DNA of 16,980 nt from an uncultured Lachnospiraceae bacterium. GTDB taxonomy: Bacteria; Bacillota; Clostridia; Lachnospirales; Lachnospiraceae. Within the stretch, counting starts at the first letter, position 1, and the number at the start of each line of letters is the position of its first letter. The notes under the pieces were generated by a model that worked only from the letters and a program-made list of their open reading frames with translations, did no database searches and was not told where the DNA came from. Location of the stretch: NCBI GenBank assembly GCA_910589195.1, contig CAJUTC010000061.1, forward strand, positions 1 through 16,980. The letters are read 5' to 3'. The translations under genes were made by a program, and so were the position numbers. Positions 14,813 through 16,980 of this stretch are shown piece after piece.

Positions 14813-16828
14813 TTATGCCTCTGTTTTCTCTCCAGCCAGAATCATCATGATTTCATTGCTCCGCGCAATAAACCAGGTCATCCGCTCTGGTGTTAAACTG
14901 CCATGGCTTAATTTTGCCAGATCATAAAGCTGTTCACAGATCTTCCCAGTATTTTCGCCTTCCGGATGTGCTAACACATACTGTACTAACGGATGGTTCT
15001 TATTCAGAATCAGGCTTTCCCCTGCTCCGCCAAACATGGACGGATCCATTCCGTACATGTTGTACATTTTCATCATATCCTGCATCCTTCTGGATTCCTC
15101 AGACACGGTAATCATAGATGCCACCGAGGCGTCTTTTAGTTTTTCCGCTTTTACTTCCAGTTTATCATTATTTAACGCCTTCTTAAATGCGGCAGACAAG
15201 GTTTCTTCCTCTGCTTTGTCCTTCTCTTCATCCTCTTTCGCGGATTCTTCCTTAAAAATCTCGCTTACATCCGAATCAATGCGGAGGAATTTCAAGTCCT
15301 GATTTTTCTGCTCTAACTGGCTGATAAACGGATTATCAATATTATGGGTCAGAATTACCGCATCCAGGCCTTCCTTCTTAAACATGTTGATATACTGGCT
15401 CTGTTCTTTCTCATCAGTAACATAAAAGATCTTATTGGTCTGCTTTTCCTTATTTTCCTCTATGCACTCCGGCAGGGTCAGATACTTTCCTTCCAGGTTT
15501 TTAAATATAATATAATCCTTCATTTTCTCCTGGAACTTTTCATCCTTAATGCATCCGAACTTAATAAAGGGGTTAATATCATCCCAGTATTTCTCATACG
15601 CTTCCCGATCCGTCTTGCACATGCCAGATAGCTTATCCGCAACTTTCTTGGTAATGTAATCGGAAATCTTCTTAACAAAACCATCATTCTGGAGGGCAGA
15701 ACGGGATACATTCAGCGGAAGATCCGGACAGTCAATCACACCCTTTAACAGCATCAGGAATTCAGGAATTACTTCCTTAATATTATCCGCAATAAATACC
15801 TGGTTATTATAAAGCTTAATAGTTCCTTCCAGGCTATCATACTCCATATTAATCTTGGGGAAGTATAAAATTCCTTTTAAATTAAATGGATAATCCATAT
15901 TCAGATGGATCCAGAACAGGGGTTCCTTGAAATCCATAAATACTTTCCGGTAAAATTCCTTGTACTCTTCTTCGGTACACTCATTTGGATGCTTATTCCA
16001 CAGAGGATTCACATCGTTTAACGCTGCTGGACGCTTTAAAATCTTATATTTTTCCGTAGCTGGGGAAACCTCAACCACTTCCTTAGTTCCGTCTTCCTTT
16101 TCCTGCTCTTCTGTCTTCGCTTCCTCTACAATCGTTTCTACAATCGTATCCTTTTCTGTAAGCTCGTCCTTTTCAATAGTTTCATACTGGGGTCCTTCAG
16201 CGCTGTTATCCAAAAAGATGGGAGTTGGCATAAAGGAACAGTATTTCTCAATTACTTCCCTAGCCCGGTATTCATTGGAAAATTCTGTGCTGTCCTCATT
16301 TAAATAAAGGGTAATTCTGGTTCCGAAGCTTTCCTTCTCCCCCTCTCCCATTTCAAAAGAAGTTCCGCCCTCAGACTCCCAGTGAACTGCCTTGGCATCC
16401 TTCTGATAAGACAGCGTATCAATTGTAACTTTATCCGCCACCATAAACGCGGAATAAAAGCCTAAACCGAAATGCCCGATAATCTGATCCTCGTTGGCCT
16501 TGTCCTTATATTTCTCCATAAATGCCTGGGCACCAGAAAACGCGATCTGGTTAATGTACTCCTCTACCTCTGCCTCTGTCATTCCAAGGCCGTTATCCTC
16601 AAATACAATGCTCTTATCGTTAGGGTTCACCGTAATCTGAATCTTGTATTCCATATCATCCGGCTTTTCAAATTCTCCCATCAGTTCCAGCTTTTTCAGC
16701 TTTGTAATCGCATCGCAGCCATTGGAAATCAACTCACGGTAAAAAATATCATGATCGGAATACAGCCACTTTTTAATAATCGGGAATATGTTCTCGCTGT
16801 TAATGGATAAATTACCTGACTTTGCCAT
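14813..16828 (-). CDS. htpG: Molecular chaperone HtpG (Hsp90)
   Basis: HtpG is the cytosolic Hsp90 ATPase that remodels client proteins under stress. The N-terminal GHKL ATPase shows RELISNGCDA (31-40, with Glu32 and Asn36), DNGLGM (78-83) and the lid GHFGLGFYSAF (118-128). An acidic, Glu/Lys-rich stretch near 215-250 links to the middle domain (NPLWNKHP, NVSRSALQ), and the C-terminal part holds the dimerisation region. It is 671 residues from the ATG at 16828. A TTG at 16834 would add two residues and has better spacing to AAGGAG (6 against 12 bases), so the start is not certain. A promoter and CIRCE element upstream point to HrcA control. Confidence 0.95.
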   Translation of the reverse strand: MAKSGNLSINSENIFPIIKKWLYSDHDIFYRELISNGCDAITKLKKLELMGEFEKPDDMEYKIQITVNPNDKSIVFEDNGLGMTEAEVEEYINQIAFSGAQAFMEKYKDKANEDQIIGHFGLGFYSAFMVADKVTIDTLSYQKDAKAVHWESEGGTSFEMGEGEKESFGTRITLYLNEDSTEFSNEYRAREVIEKYCSFMPTPIFLDNSAEGPQYETIEKDELTEKDTIVETIVEEAKTEEQEKEDGTKEVVEVSPATEKYKILKRPAALNDVNPLWNKHPNECTEEEYKEFYRKVFMDFKEPLFWIHLNMDYPFNLKGILYFPKINMEYDSLEGTIKLYNNQVFIADNIKEVIPEFLMLLKGVIDCPDLPLNVSRSALQNDGFVKKISDYITKKVADKLSGMCKTDREAYEKYWDDINPFIKFGCIKDEKFQEKMKDYIIFKNLEGKYLTLPECIEENKEKQTNKIFYVTDEKEQSQYINMFKKEGLDAVILTHNIDNPFISQLEQKNQDLKFLRIDSDVSEIFKEESAKEDEEKDKAEEETLSAAFKKALNNDKLEVKAEKLKDASVASMITVSEESRRMQDMMKMYNMYGMDPSMFGGAGESLILNKNHPLVQYVLAHPEGENTGKICEQLYDLAKLSHGSLTPERMTWFIARSNEIMMILAGEKTEA

Positions 16829-16893
16829 AATCAATCAGCACTCCTTTTTTTCTGTTTTCTGCTATCATCTGCTTGTAATCGTCTTCGTTCCCT

Positions 16894-16922
16894 ATTCTAA
16901 TACAGCTAGAACAAAAAGTCAA
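16894..16922 (-). promoter_or_regulatory. htpG promoter
   Basis: On the minus strand, TTGACT (16917-16922), a 17-base spacer and TAGAAT (16894-16899). The start would be near 16887, giving a leader of about 60 bases. Confidence 0.8.
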
Positions 16923-16929
16923 TACAAAA

Positions 16930-16956
16930 TTAGCACTCATTTGAAATGAGTGCTAG
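16930..16956. promoter_or_regulatory. CIRCE element (HrcA operator)
   Basis: TTAGCACTC, nine bases, then GAGTGCTAG matches the CIRCE consensus TTAGCACTC-N9-GAGTGCTAA at 17 of 18 arm positions. It lies 7 bases upstream of the htpG -35. HrcA represses chaperone genes through this element in Gram-positive bacteria. Confidence 0.93.
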
Positions 16957-16980
16957 CAACTTCGTAAAAAGCCGGAAATG

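Overview
The window looks like a low-to-moderate GC Gram-positive chromosome, most likely a Clostridia member of the Lachnospiraceae type. The signs are AGGAG ribosome sites before nearly every gene, TTGACA/TATAAT promoters often with an extended TGn, a Gram-positive LexA box (CGAAC-N4-GTT type) upstream of uvrA, a CIRCE element upstream of htpG, and DegV, CapA and WYL-regulator proteins typical of that group. The genus is inferred, not proven.

Layout from left to right: the 3' end of an AbrB-like small protein (+, 1-173) and terminators; guaA (-, 302-1843); a roughly 720-base stretch with no convincing gene; uvrA (-, 2566-5529) with a long leader and a LexA-box promoter; a divergent accessory cluster (+) of a YafY/WYL regulator (5898-6863), a roughly 410-base structured non-coding stretch, a Cys-rich DUF3795-type protein (7276-7536) and a TfoX N-terminal-domain protein (7546-7887); ftsH (-, 8155-10002); a divergent marR-MATE efflux operon (+, 10254-12156); a degV-capA operon (-, 14377 down to 12244); an unlisted-size 42-residue membrane peptide gene (+, 14520-14648) divergent from degV; and htpG (-, 14813-16828), preceded by a promoter and a CIRCE operator at the right edge.

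Most of the window is housekeeping and stress biology: GMP synthesis, nucleotide excision repair (SOS), membrane protein quality control (FtsH), cytosolic chaperone (Hsp90) and drug efflux under MarR control. The promoters are unusually readable. Six have 17-bp spacers and several share the string TGCTATA(C/A)T. The least explained parts are the leader upstream of the DUF3795 gene, which can fold into a hairpin plus a four-way junction, the direct repeats beside it, the gap upstream of guaA, the extra linker in UvrA, and the 42-residue membrane peptide. I see no rRNA, tRNA, CRISPR array, intact insertion sequence or prophage gene.
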